The position numbers and the translations under genes are program-made. Positions 35,953 to 44,313 of a stretch of DNA of 52,127 nt are shown piece after piece (within the stretch, counting starts at the first letter, position 1; each line of letters begins with the position of its first letter). Below the pieces are notes generated by a model. That model was not told the origin of the DNA and searched no databases. It saw only the letters and a program-made list of their open reading frames with translations. Source of the stretch: Halothece sp964463655 (lineage in GTDB: Bacteria; Cyanobacteriota; Cyanobacteriia; Cyanobacteriales; Rubidibacteraceae); assembly GCA_964463655.1 (NCBI GenBank), contig CAYXDG010000016.1:1-52127 (forward strand), in the 5' to 3' direction.

Positions 35953-37110
35953 ATGGTATTTAGAAGTTTACTGGTTGCTTTAGGGATTAGTTTTGCTTGG
36001 TTTATTTCGACTCCCAGTTGGTCACAAACTCCCTTGATAAAAAATCCGTTACAGGTGGAAGAATTTGATGATCCCTTACTTCCCAATATCCCTGTTTCTC
36101 GACCGTTAAGTCCTTTAGAAAAGTTTCGCTTAGAACAACAATTAGACCAACTGAATCAAAAGGCGATCGAGCTTTATCAAGTGGGAAATGTTGAGGGAGC
36201 TTTTGAAGTTTGGTATCGGGAATTAAGATTACGTCAAAAACTCGATCGACCTGAAGAAGTGGAAGCATTGGGAAGAGTGGGAGAGTTTGCTTGGTCAGAA
36301 AATCGCACTCAAGACTTTCGCAATATTCGAGAACGCTTAAAAGAAATTGAAGCGATCGCCAAAAAAAATCAGCAACAAAACTTAATCGCAGCACTGGCAA
36401 ATAGTTATGAACAAATGCGGGAAATAGACGGCGCAATCTCTCTCTATAAGATTTTATTAGAAGATAGTGAAACCCCTAATCTCATTCTTGGAAAAATTGC
36501 CAACTTATATGAATCTCAATTTCGCTACGAACAAGCAGCAAACACTTATGAGAAACTGTTAGAAATGGCGGAATTAGAAAATGATATAACCGCACAAATT
36601 AATTATCTCAAAAATCTTAATCGTTTATACGAACAAGCAGAAAACATAGAAGCAGGAATCAAAACGAAACACAGTTTAATTGCCATTTATGAACAGGAAG
36701 AACAGCAACTAGCGTTACCCAGTGTGATGGTTTCTCTCGCTGAAGATTACGCCGAAACCGAACGATTAGAACAAGCAATTTCAACCTATCAAGAAGCTGC
36801 TGCTTTAGCTTGGTCACAAGAAAAATTCGCGATCGCAGCGATCGCATTAGAAAACCTTGCTCAACTACATTCTAAAAATAATGCCCCAGAAATCGCGATC
36901 GAAACCTACCAGAAACTCTTAACCATTCAAAACCAATCTTATGATTATTATGGCTTAATGAACACTTATGATGCAATTGGCGACCTTTATCAACAGCAAG
37001 ATCAAAATGAGCAAGCGCTGATTGCCTTTGAAAATGCACTGCAATTTGCCCAATCTTTAAGCTATCAAGAAGAATACTTTCAAAACAAGATTCAAAATCT
37101 CAAATCTTAA
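35953..37110 (+). CDS. Secreted TPR-repeat protein
   Basis: This 385-residue protein starts with a signal peptide (MVFRSLLVALGISFAWFIST, probable cleavage near TPSWSQ) and is otherwise helical with tetratricopeptide repeats over residues 60-380 (for example QAANTYEKLLEMAELENDIT and QALIAFENALQFAQSLSYQE). TPR arrays bind protein partners; export suggests a periplasmic or lumenal scaffold. It lies in a same-strand run from DUF3318 through here, then a 130-bp gap before the radical SAM gene. Confidence 0.85.
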   Translation: MVFRSLLVALGISFAWFISTPSWSQTPLIKNPLQVEEFDDPLLPNIPVSRPLSPLEKFRLEQQLDQLNQKAIELYQVGNVEGAFEVWYRELRLRQKLDRPEEVEALGRVGEFAWSENRTQDFRNIRERLKEIEAIAKKNQQQNLIAALANSYEQMREIDGAISLYKILLEDSETPNLILGKIANLYESQFRYEQAANTYEKLLEMAELENDITAQINYLKNLNRLYEQAENIEAGIKTKHSLIAIYEQEEQQLALPSVMVSLAEDYAETERLEQAISTYQEAAALAWSQEKFAIAAIALENLAQLHSKNNAPEIAIETYQKLLTIQNQSYDYYGLMNTYDAIGDLYQQQDQNEQALIAFENALQFAQSLSYQEEYFQNKIQNLKS

Positions 37111-37241
37111 TTTATTCTTTATTTTTTCCTGATTAACTAGGAAGGTCGTTATTGTTCACCCTTCGACAGGCAACGATTTGCTTAATGACAGAAATTATGC
37201 TATGAAAAAGGGAATCCCTTAAATAGATAAAAACCTATTTC

Positions 37242-38831
37242 ATGCGTGTCTTACTCGTCTATCCCCGTTTTCCAAAAAGTTTCTGGTCATTTGAAGAGGC
37301 TTTAGCCTTAGTCAACCGTAAAACCTTCTTACCCCCATTAGGTTTAATCACTGTTGCTGCAATTTTCCCCCAAGAATGGGACTTTAAACTGGTCGATTGC
37401 AGTCTTCGTGAAGTCACTCCCGAAGAGTGGGAATGGGCAGAGTTAGTGGTTCTTTCCGCGATGATTGTCCAAAAAGAAGACTTTAACGCCCAAATTCAAG
37501 AAGCCAAGCGCTACGGGAAACCTGTTGCAGTAGGGGGTCCCTATCCCACAGCGTTATCGAAAGAAGTAGAAGCCACTGGCGCTGATTATCTAATTCTAGA
37601 TGAAGGAGAAATCACGATTCCTATGTTCTTAGAAGCATTAGAACGAGGAGAAACCAGTGGTAAATTCAGAACGGAGGAAAAACCCGATGTCACCCACACT
37701 CCCATTCCCCGCTACGATTTATTGGACTTAGAAGCCTATGATAATATGTCGGCGCAATTTTCCCGAGGGTGTCCTTTCCAATGTGAATTTTGCGATATTA
37801 TTGTCCTCTATGGGCGCAAACCGCGCACGAAAACTCCAGGGCAATTAATTGCCGAGTTAGAACGCTTATATGAATTGGGATGGCGACGCAGTATTTTTGT
37901 TGTTGATGATAATTTTATTGGGAATAAGCGCAATGTTAAGCTATTACTGCGAGAATTAAAAGTCTGGATGGCGGAACATAATTATCCGTTTACCCTCAAT
38001 ACAGAGGCTTCTGTTGATTTGGCGCAAGACCCAGAATTGATGGAGTTAATGGTTGATGCTAACTTTAATTCCGTCTTTTTGGGAATTGAAACCCCAGATG
38101 AAGAGAGTTTAGTCTTAACCAAAAAACATCAAAACACTCGCGACCCCCTTTCAGAAGCCGTAAAAACAATTATGGGTCATGGCTTGCGCGTTACCGCAGG
38201 CTTTATCATTGGCTTTGATGGCGAAAAACCCCAAGCAGGCGATCGCATTATTGAATTTGTGGAAAATACCTCCATTACCCTCGCCATGTTCAGTATGCTA
38301 CAGGCGCTTCCTGATACAGGATTATGGCATCGTTTGGAAAAAGAAGGGCGCTTGTTAGATGACGGTGCGAATATTAATCAAACCACACTGATGAACTTTA
38401 TTCCCACTCGTCCCATTGAAGAAATTGCCAAGGAATATGTCCGCGCCTTCTGGGAATTATACGACCCGCAAAACTACCTCGATCGCGCTTACAATCAATT
38501 TTTACTCATTGGCGAACCCAAACACAACCGCAAATCTCGCGCCGTAGATTTCACCACAATTCGCGCCATGCTACTCATTTTCTGGCGACAGGGAATCCTC
38601 CGTAAAACTCGTTGGACATTCTGGAAATATCTGTTCCATATCTATCGTGCTAAACCGAAATTATGGACAAGTTATCTTTCCTTGTGTGCATTAGGAGAAC
38701 ATTTCTTAGTTTATCGGACATTAGTACGAGATAAAATTGAAGCGCAATTGGCTCAGTATTTAAAAGTAAAAGCTAGTCAAGAAAAAAGCAGCGATCGGGC
38801 TTTAGTGACTCCTCTGCTTGGTGAAGATTAA
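37242..38831 (+). CDS. B12-binding-domain radical SAM protein (DUF4070 type)
   Basis: The 529 residues comprise an N-terminal cobalamin-binding-type domain (about 1-130; no DxHxxG motif, so any cobalamin would bind base-off), a radical SAM barrel with Cys177-X3-Cys181-X2-Cys184 in CPFQCEFC, and a C-terminal extension matching DUF4070. Such enzymes are often methyltransferases acting on unactivated carbons, but substrate cannot be inferred. The gene stands alone, with 131 bp upstream and an intergenic region downstream. It is not clearly the hopanoid methylase HpnP. Confidence 0.85.
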   Translation: MRVLLVYPRFPKSFWSFEEALALVNRKTFLPPLGLITVAAIFPQEWDFKLVDCSLREVTPEEWEWAELVVLSAMIVQKEDFNAQIQEAKRYGKPVAVGGPYPTALSKEVEATGADYLILDEGEITIPMFLEALERGETSGKFRTEEKPDVTHTPIPRYDLLDLEAYDNMSAQFSRGCPFQCEFCDIIVLYGRKPRTKTPGQLIAELERLYELGWRRSIFVVDDNFIGNKRNVKLLLRELKVWMAEHNYPFTLNTEASVDLAQDPELMELMVDANFNSVFLGIETPDEESLVLTKKHQNTRDPLSEAVKTIMGHGLRVTAGFIIGFDGEKPQAGDRIIEFVENTSITLAMFSMLQALPDTGLWHRLEKEGRLLDDGANINQTTLMNFIPTRPIEEIAKEYVRAFWELYDPQNYLDRAYNQFLLIGEPKHNRKSRAVDFTTIRAMLLIFWRQGILRKTRWTFWKYLFHIYRAKPKLWTSYLSLCALGEHFLVYRTLVRDKIEAQLAQYLKVKASQEKSSDRALVTPLLGED

Positions 38832-38918
38832 CTTGAGAATTGATACAATCCCGAATCCCATTCGGGAGGTCAAACGACATTTCCAAAATCGTATAACTCT
38901 TAAAAAAAGTAAACATTA

Positions 38919-38947
38919 GGTTGGGTTTCGCTTCGTTCTACCCAACC
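38919..38947. repeat. GGTTGGGT...ACCCAACC hairpin repeat
   Basis: Perfect 8-bp arms enclose a loop with TTCGCTTCGTTCT. It is a second copy of the element at 21565-21591, with only a few differences. Confidence 0.75.
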
Positions 38948-39101
38948 AAAACAGTGGTATGACATTAACCTGTTGCTTGACTTCCAATATCTCTAAAAAT
39001 CATTCTTAATTGTCCAGATTGAACAGTTTTTTGCCAAGAGATTGCGCTAAAAATGAAGGAATTATGGTCGGGCGATCGCCGTATTCAAAACTATTTCTAA
39101 C

Positions 39102-39125
39102 CTTCTGAAACCTAGGATTCAGAAG
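39102..39125. promoter_or_regulatory. 24-bp near-perfect palindrome, candidate operator
   Basis: CTTCTGAA and TTCAGAAG form perfect 8-bp arms around ACCTAGGA, itself centred on CCTAGG, so only one symmetric pair of 12 is mismatched. It ends 33 bp before the MFS start, where a repressor or activator dimer would be expected to act. No regulator gene is adjacent. Confidence 0.6.
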
Positions 39126-39158
39126 CCAGTCCTGAATGTAGATATTGAGGAGTATTTA

Positions 39159-40442
39159 ATGGCGTGTCATTCATTAGTATCCCCGAAAAAATTGACCAGC
39201 AAGACAACAACATGGCAAAAAATCGCCACCTACTTGGCTATTTTAGTGGGATATTTCTTCTATTGCTATAACTTTGTCATCATCGATTATGTTCGTCCTT
39301 ACCTAGTAGAATCCTATCCCGATATTAGTTTAGAGCATACAGCACAATTCTATACCTGGCAGTCAGCCGGAGCGCTCATGGGAGCATTGAGTGGCGCTTG
39401 GATTGCAGGAAAAATCGGGAAAAAATGGACATTAATCGCGATTACCTTGCTCAATGGCAGTGCAACCCTGATTAACCTTATGTTTACTCATCATTTCGCT
39501 TGGTTTGTAATGCGCTTGATTGTTGGGATTTCCCTTGGGGGATATTTCACGATCGCGATCGCAATGATCACCAGCTTATTTGAGCCCACCGTGCGCGGAA
39601 AATTAACCGCCTTCGCCTCTAGTATGTTTTCTGTGGCGCTGATCGTGATGGGAATTTATGGAGGGTTTATTGCTAGTGTTGAAGCACCTTGGGAAAGTCT
39701 GATGTGGCTGGGAGGATTGCCTCCTGTGATTACCGCATTATTGATGATCCTCATTATCCCCAGCGATCAACAGATGATGGTCTCAGAGGAGAATCGTCCT
39801 ACATCCCCATCATGGGGGGAAATGTTTCAAGGATCAAGTCTGCGCTTAACAATAATTTGCTTATTATTAGCAGGTTTAAACTTCTATTGTTATCAATTTT
39901 TCAACGGATTTGTAACCACTTATCTCAAAGAAGTGCGGGAGTTTGAGGGGACAACTATTGGGGTGATTTTCTCAATCTCTGCTTTCGGGAGTTTACTCGG
40001 TGCTTGGGTTTGGGGCGCGATCGCCGATCGGTATGGTCGCAAAGTCAACGCCTTGGGCTTTATTCTCGCCAGTGTCATTGTTACCCTGTTTTTGATGACT
40101 CCTAGTAACTTGATGATCGGCCCGTTGAATTTATTAGCAATTTTAGGGCTAATTTACAACTTTTGTTTGTCTTCTAGTGCCATTTGGGGGGGCTACTTTT
40201 CCGAATTATTTTCCCCTCATTTACGCAGTTTTGGCGCAGCCTTATTTCATGGCGGTCGCGCGATCGGGATGTGGGCCCCGATGGTGGTTATTTTCATTCA
40301 AAATCGAACTGATCTGACAACTGCCATGTGGGGATCGCCTCTGATTTTAATCCTAGCAGGTTGTCTGTGGTTGCTATTACCAGAAACCCTAGAAAGTGGG
40401 ATTTTCTATTCCCCTCAATCCCATGAAAAATTAATAATTTAA
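39159..40442 (+). CDS. MFS transporter (organic acid / sugar-acid type)
   Basis: This 427-residue protein has about 12 membrane helices. MFS signatures are visible: the loop 2-3 motif GAWIAGKIGKKW, the loop after helix 4 (LIVGISLGGYFTIAIAMITS) and a second half with GAIADRYGRKVNALG. The pattern recalls proton-linked carboxylate/sugar-acid transporters. It opens a three-gene cluster with a tandem SnoaL-like protein (54 bp downstream) and a cytochrome P450, so it may move the substrate or product of that pathway. Confidence 0.88.
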   Translation: MACHSLVSPKKLTSKTTTWQKIATYLAILVGYFFYCYNFVIIDYVRPYLVESYPDISLEHTAQFYTWQSAGALMGALSGAWIAGKIGKKWTLIAITLLNGSATLINLMFTHHFAWFVMRLIVGISLGGYFTIAIAMITSLFEPTVRGKLTAFASSMFSVALIVMGIYGGFIASVEAPWESLMWLGGLPPVITALLMILIIPSDQQMMVSEENRPTSPSWGEMFQGSSLRLTIICLLLAGLNFYCYQFFNGFVTTYLKEVREFEGTTIGVIFSISAFGSLLGAWVWGAIADRYGRKVNALGFILASVIVTLFLMTPSNLMIGPLNLLAILGLIYNFCLSSSAIWGGYFSELFSPHLRSFGAALFHGGRAIGMWAPMVVIFIQNRTDLTTAMWGSPLILILAGCLWLLLPETLESGIFYSPQSHEKLII

Positions 40443-40496
40443 GTTCGCTCAGCAACCATTAGAGAATTTCAGATTAATTTATCGAGAGAGAGAACC

Positions 40497-41627
40497 ATGA
40501 AAGAGAAATTTTTGAAATTATTCCAACTCCAACCAGCATTTCCTGACACGGCCGAATGCGGTCATCCTCATATCCAAAAAGCAAATCCTGAATCAATCAC
40601 TCCCAATCAAACTTCCTATCAAGAGATTAAACAGGTGGTTCTGAACTACTTTAACGCGATCGAGCAAGGGACTCCCGATACAATAGGAGACGTGCTGAGC
40701 GCTCATACCACTCAAAATTATCTCTGGCGCAGCGTTTATCCCTTTCGCGAACAAAAAGGCGCGGAAACCGTTGCTGATGTCTTCTGGAAACCGTTTCTAA
40801 CCTCTTTAACCCATCTCCAACGTCGCCAAGACATTTTTATTGCAGGAATCAATGAAGTCAACCCCGAAGAAAAATGGGTCATGAGTATGGGAAACTTCAT
40901 GGGATTATTTGATGAAGATTTCTTAGGCATCCCTGCCACAGGTAAAATTATGAATGTGCGCTACGCTGAATTTAACTGCGTCGAAGCTGGGAAAATCACC
41001 AAGACGGGTTTATTTATCGATCTCCTCAGCGTCATGGATCAAGCAGGGGTTTATCCCTTACCTCCCTCCACAGGAAAACATTATGTCTATCCAGGGCCGC
41101 GTCACCACAATGGGTTATTATTTGAAGATGCACCGCCAGAAGAAGGAAAAGCGACCCTCGCCTTGGTTAATGAGATGATTGGCGATTTAGTGACACTCAA
41201 TGAAAGCGGTTCAATGGGTTGTCCGCCAGAAGTGCTAGAACGAACTTGGGCAAAAGATATGGTTTGGTATGGTCCGTGTGGAATTGGTGCATCTTATACC
41301 ATTCCTCGCTATCAGCAACAGCATCAACTTCCCTTCCGTAGCAATCTCAAAGGTAAAAAATTTAACGGTCATGTATGTCGTTTTGCGGAAGGAAACTTCG
41401 CCTGTTTCTTTGGCTGGCCCAATCTCTCTAACATCCCGATCGGGGGCTTTTTAGGGTTGCCAGGAGGAGAAATGGCTGCAGATATGCAGGTAGTCGATAT
41501 TTACTATCGTCGTGGGGATAAATTATCAGAAAACTGGGTTTTCATTGATCTTCCCTACTGGTTGCAGCAGCAAGGTTTAGATGTGTTTGAACGCACCCAA
41601 CAAATTTTTAACCCCAAATCAAGATAA
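40497..41627 (+). CDS. Double SnoaL-like (NTF2-fold) protein
   Basis: In this 376-residue protein two SnoaL-like domains are discernible: residues about 40-190 (YQEIKQVVLNYFNAIEQG..., ending FIDLLSVMDQAG) and about 215-372 (WAKDMVWYGPCGIGASY..., ending VFIDLPYWLQQQG). Both share the family pattern of a helix, a substrate cavity and a final F-I-D-L strand. SnoaL-type proteins cyclise or isomerise small, often polyketide-like, molecules; catalytic aspartates are plausible but unassigned. It lies between a transporter and a P450, which points to a small-molecule pathway. Confidence 0.75.
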   Translation: MKEKFLKLFQLQPAFPDTAECGHPHIQKANPESITPNQTSYQEIKQVVLNYFNAIEQGTPDTIGDVLSAHTTQNYLWRSVYPFREQKGAETVADVFWKPFLTSLTHLQRRQDIFIAGINEVNPEEKWVMSMGNFMGLFDEDFLGIPATGKIMNVRYAEFNCVEAGKITKTGLFIDLLSVMDQAGVYPLPPSTGKHYVYPGPRHHNGLLFEDAPPEEGKATLALVNEMIGDLVTLNESGSMGCPPEVLERTWAKDMVWYGPCGIGASYTIPRYQQQHQLPFRSNLKGKKFNGHVCRFAEGNFACFFGWPNLSNIPIGGFLGLPGGEMAADMQVVDIYYRRGDKLSENWVFIDLPYWLQQQGLDVFERTQQIFNPKSR

Positions 41628-41632
41628 TTTGA

Positions 41633-41662
41633 TGTAGAGATGTTCCATGGAATGTCTCTACA
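41633..41662. repeat. TGTAGAGA...TCTCTACA palindrome inside the P450 operon
   Basis: TGTAGAGATGTTCC-ATGGAATGTCTCTACA is a near-perfect 30-bp palindrome and the second copy of the element at 30297-30321. It lies in the gap between the SnoaL-like and P450 genes, so it could modulate read-through or mRNA processing. Confidence 0.75.
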
Positions 41663-41739
41663 GGATTAATTGGTCACAGCGATCGCGCAGGGATGGGATG
41701 ATATTTTTTAACATAGAAATAACAGCCTCCAAAAAATTT

Positions 41740-43137
41740 ATGACAATGAATTCTAAAACCAAGACAGTCCCCATTCCTCAAGCGCCCCTCCCTGTACAAG
41801 TCGTCCATTGGGTTTTAAACCCAGTGGGTTACATGGAAAGTCAATTCCAAAAATACGGCGATATCTTTCAAGCGCAAGTCACTTGGCAAGGCTTGGAGCC
41901 CCTAATCATGGTACAAGAGCCAAAGGCATTACAATATATCCTCACCCATGACACAGGAAAACAGTTTACCTCTCCAGGAGAAGTCAATGGGATTTTAGAA
42001 CCCTTACTGGGTCGCCAAAACTTAATTCTCCTCAGTGGAAATGAACATCGCCGTCGCAGACAATTAGTGATGCCTCCCTTTCATGGGGAGCGCCTGAAAG
42101 CCTACGGGGAAATCATTCAAAATCTAACCCATGAAGTGATTGAACAGTGGTCACAAACAGACTCCCTCAATGTTCGCGATGCGATGCAAAAAATCACGAT
42201 GGGTGTTATCTTACAAGCAGTGTTTGGCTTGAATAAAGGGGAGCGTTACGATCGCTTACAAACTTTACTCAGTCAGCGTCTCAATATGACTGACTCGCCT
42301 TTAGCTTCTCTTTTGCTGTTCATACCTTGGCTGAGAAAAGACTATGGATCATGGAGTCCAGGGGCGAAGATTGAACAGTTGAAACAAGAAACCGATCGCC
42401 TGTTGTTTGCCGAAATCCAAGAACGACGGGCAAATCCCGACCCTGATCGCGTTGACATTCTTTCCTTATTATTAATGGCAGAAGATGAAGATGGCAATGG
42501 TCTCAGCGATCAAGACTTGCGCGATGAGTTGATGACCTTACTGGTCGCTGGACATGAAACCACCGCCACTGCTTTAACTTGGGCGATGTATTGGATTCAT
42601 TCTCTCCCAGAAGTCAAACAGAAATTACTCTCAGATTTGGATGAAGTCTCTGGCTCCAACCATCCCTCATCATTCCTCAAACTGGATTATCTCAGCGCCC
42701 TTTGCAATGAAACCCTCCGCATTCATCCCGTCGCCATGTTAACTTTCCCGCGTCGGGTACAAGAACCGATGGAGATGTGTGGCTGTCACTTAGAACCAGG
42801 AATGTTATTAATGGGGTCGATTTATCTGCTTCACCAACGGGAAGATTTGTATCCACAACCGAAACAGTTTCGCCCTGAACGCTTCTTAGAACGACAGTTC
42901 TCTCCTTATGAGTTTATGCCCTTTGGGGGCGGTGTGCGACGTTGTGTGGGCGCTGCACTGGCACAATATGAAATGAAAATCATTTTAGGAACAATTCTCT
43001 CTGAATTGGATTTAACGTTATTAAACCAAAAACCTGTGCGCCCATCTCGTCGGGGAATCACTCTCGGACAGAAGGATGCTGTGTTACTGCAAAAGGTAGG
43101 AACGCGATCGCGCCAACAAGTCCCAACCACTGCCTAA
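41740..43137 (+). CDS. Cytochrome P450, CYP110-like
   Basis: About 465 residues from the ATG at 41740; the frame reaches back to 41647 across a palindromic repeat, which is unlikely coding. P450 signatures are complete: I-helix AGHETTATAL, ETLRIHP (E-x-x-R), the PERF motif (FRPERFLE) and the haem loop FGGGVRRCVGAALA with ligand Cys402. The pattern suits CYP110, a cyanobacterial family acting on fatty acids and terpenoids. A ferredoxin partner is not nearby. It completes the MFS/SnoaL/P450 cluster. Confidence 0.92.
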   Translation: MTMNSKTKTVPIPQAPLPVQVVHWVLNPVGYMESQFQKYGDIFQAQVTWQGLEPLIMVQEPKALQYILTHDTGKQFTSPGEVNGILEPLLGRQNLILLSGNEHRRRRQLVMPPFHGERLKAYGEIIQNLTHEVIEQWSQTDSLNVRDAMQKITMGVILQAVFGLNKGERYDRLQTLLSQRLNMTDSPLASLLLFIPWLRKDYGSWSPGAKIEQLKQETDRLLFAEIQERRANPDPDRVDILSLLLMAEDEDGNGLSDQDLRDELMTLLVAGHETTATALTWAMYWIHSLPEVKQKLLSDLDEVSGSNHPSSFLKLDYLSALCNETLRIHPVAMLTFPRRVQEPMEMCGCHLEPGMLLMGSIYLLHQREDLYPQPKQFRPERFLERQFSPYEFMPFGGGVRRCVGAALAQYEMKIILGTILSELDLTLLNQKPVRPSRRGITLGQKDAVLLQKVGTRSRQQVPTTA

Positions 43138-43146
43138 ATAATCTAA

Positions 43147-43494
43147 TTACTCATCAGTTATGCTTATTAGTTGCCGTAAGTCTGATGAGTATTTTTGATT
43201 AGAAGAGGAATTGCATTGGTTAAACTTTGAGGAGTTAGATAAATTGGGTAATCTTAACACGGTATGGACATTACAATCCTCCATTAAAATCTTAAACACT
43301 TCCGCTCTTGCTCCTGTTTTCAAAGTGGTTAAAATATGCTGAACAAAATTTAATGGTTTGTTACTGGTTTCAATGGTGAAATCTTCTCTCCCTGGGACTT
43401 GATTTGCTCTCTTTGTCCCAAAAGGGGGATTGGATAAGATACAACCACGCGCGATCGCTGCTTTGGGAAGGGACGTAGCTTCTCGCTTCGCCAC
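43147..43494 (-). pseudogene. Type I restriction-modification methylase (HsdM) remnant
   Basis: The reading frame keeps the methylase active-site motif S-N-P-P-F-G followed by T-S-N-K-P-L-N-F-V-Q-H-I, typical of HsdM N6-adenine methylases, then breaks off. After GARA the usual AVVLPDNVLFE stretch is missing and it resumes as ILMEDCNVHTVLRLP. The N-terminal and C-terminal parts and any hsdS or hsdR are absent. It is a dead fragment left from a lost restriction system. Confidence 0.75.
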
Positions 43495-43638
43495 ATCGCG
43501 TTCACTGTGAATCTTTTTTAAAGGAAACCGGTTCTAAGAATAACAAAATCTACAATTCGCTTTTTGTCTCCCTCTGCTTTAAGGACAGAAACAGTGAAAA
43601 CTGCTATGATTTCAGAGCAACTTATTATAATTATTATG

Positions 43639-44027
43639 TATAGCGCTACGTATTCGAGTTGGGACATATAAGTGTTTAAGCAAAAATCTTTGTATATGTA
43701 ACGTAAAGGATTAAAATTAAGGTAGTCCTGTAGAAGTAGTCTTATCATTGACATAATCTTGCCGCCATTTTTCAGATACATTAGTTACCCGTGCAATTCC
43801 CGCCAAGCTGATTTTTTCAAGTAAGAGTTTTTCAATCAAATCAATCGTTTCGGAATCAATCACCTTTTGGGTAGGGTTATCAATAAATTGACGACCACAA
43901 AATTGACATTTAAATTTAGTTTTTTTGTTGTGAATTGAGCCATTTTTTATAATGTGTTTTGAGCCGCAACTAGGACAGGTTAATTGATTTGATGACATCG
44001 CAAGATTTGAGTAGTATGTAACGCTTA
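43639..44027 (-). mobile_element. IS1-family insertion sequence remnant
   Basis: About 390 bp holding a truncated InsA-like frame and a right terminal repeat (TATAGCGCTACGTATTCGAG then TTGGGAC, 43639-43665). A weaker left-end match (AAGCGTTACATA on the reverse strand near 44015-44026) may be the other end. IS1-type elements are about 700-800 bp with insA and insB; here insB is gone, so the element cannot move on its own. Its terminal repeat matches those of the two MITEs downstream. Confidence 0.65.
43717..43998 (-). pseudogene. insA-like: IS1-family transposase InsA, truncated
   Basis: This 93-residue frame begins with a zinc ribbon CPSCGSKHIIKNG...CQFCGRQFIDNP, the InsA N-terminal DNA-binding segment, then LIEKLLLEKISLAGIARVTN, and ends in WRQDYVNDKTTSTGLP. 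InsA normally runs into an insB frame carrying the catalytic DDE residues; that part is deleted. It could still bind terminal repeats but cannot catalyse transposition. Confidence 0.8.
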
Positions 44028-44042
44028 ATTGACTTTCCCGAA

Positions 44043-44172
44043 TTATTCCTCTTGAATGTTGCTCGCTTCTGATAATGATTGCTGTAACTCTTGCAACCTT
44101 TCCCAGAGCGCAGAAACCACTTCATCTGGCGATCGCGCTCATTGATTGAATTAACTCTTCTTTTTTTGTCAT
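44043..44172 (-). pseudogene. Frameshifted small gene, antitoxin-like
   Basis: The ATG at 44172 opens MTKKEELIQSMSAIAR and then stops. Shifting one frame gives EVVSALWERLQELQQSLSEA...NIQEE and a stop at 44043. The total, 130 nt, is not a multiple of three, consistent with a single indel. Short proteins with this 'MTKEE...' opening accompany toxin genes in cyanobacteria, but the assignment is tentative. Confidence 0.45.
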
Positions 44173-44313
44173 CACGCTTTGAGAGTCCACATCTAATTCG
44201 TTTGATCTTATCATCTCTGCAACTTCGCCATGTTGCGCTTCCTACTCTCATTTAGATTCTGATCGATATGGTAAAGTGAGATTAGAATGAGTCAAACAGC
44301 AGAAAATTGAATT

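Larger units (their letters stand above)
38832..39158. other. Intergenic region before the MFS/SnoaL/P450 cluster
   Basis: The 327 bp hold no gene. Features seen are a hairpin CCCGAAT-CCC-ATTCGGG near 38853 that may end the radical SAM transcript, the GGTTGGGT...ACCCAACC repeat at 38919-38947 and the 24-bp palindrome at 39102-39125. A GGAG ribosome site lies about 7 bp before the MFS start. Confidence 0.65.

Noticed and set aside
37242..38831. Hopanoid C-2 methylase HpnP
   Set aside because: The length and domain order are similar but the N-terminal sequence does not match HpnP as I remember it; only the broader family is claimed.
43970..44251. 93-codon minus-strand frame with many Lys/Arg residues
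   Set aside because: Another frame of the same strand contains a better, frameshifted small gene; this one is compositionally biased and unmatched.
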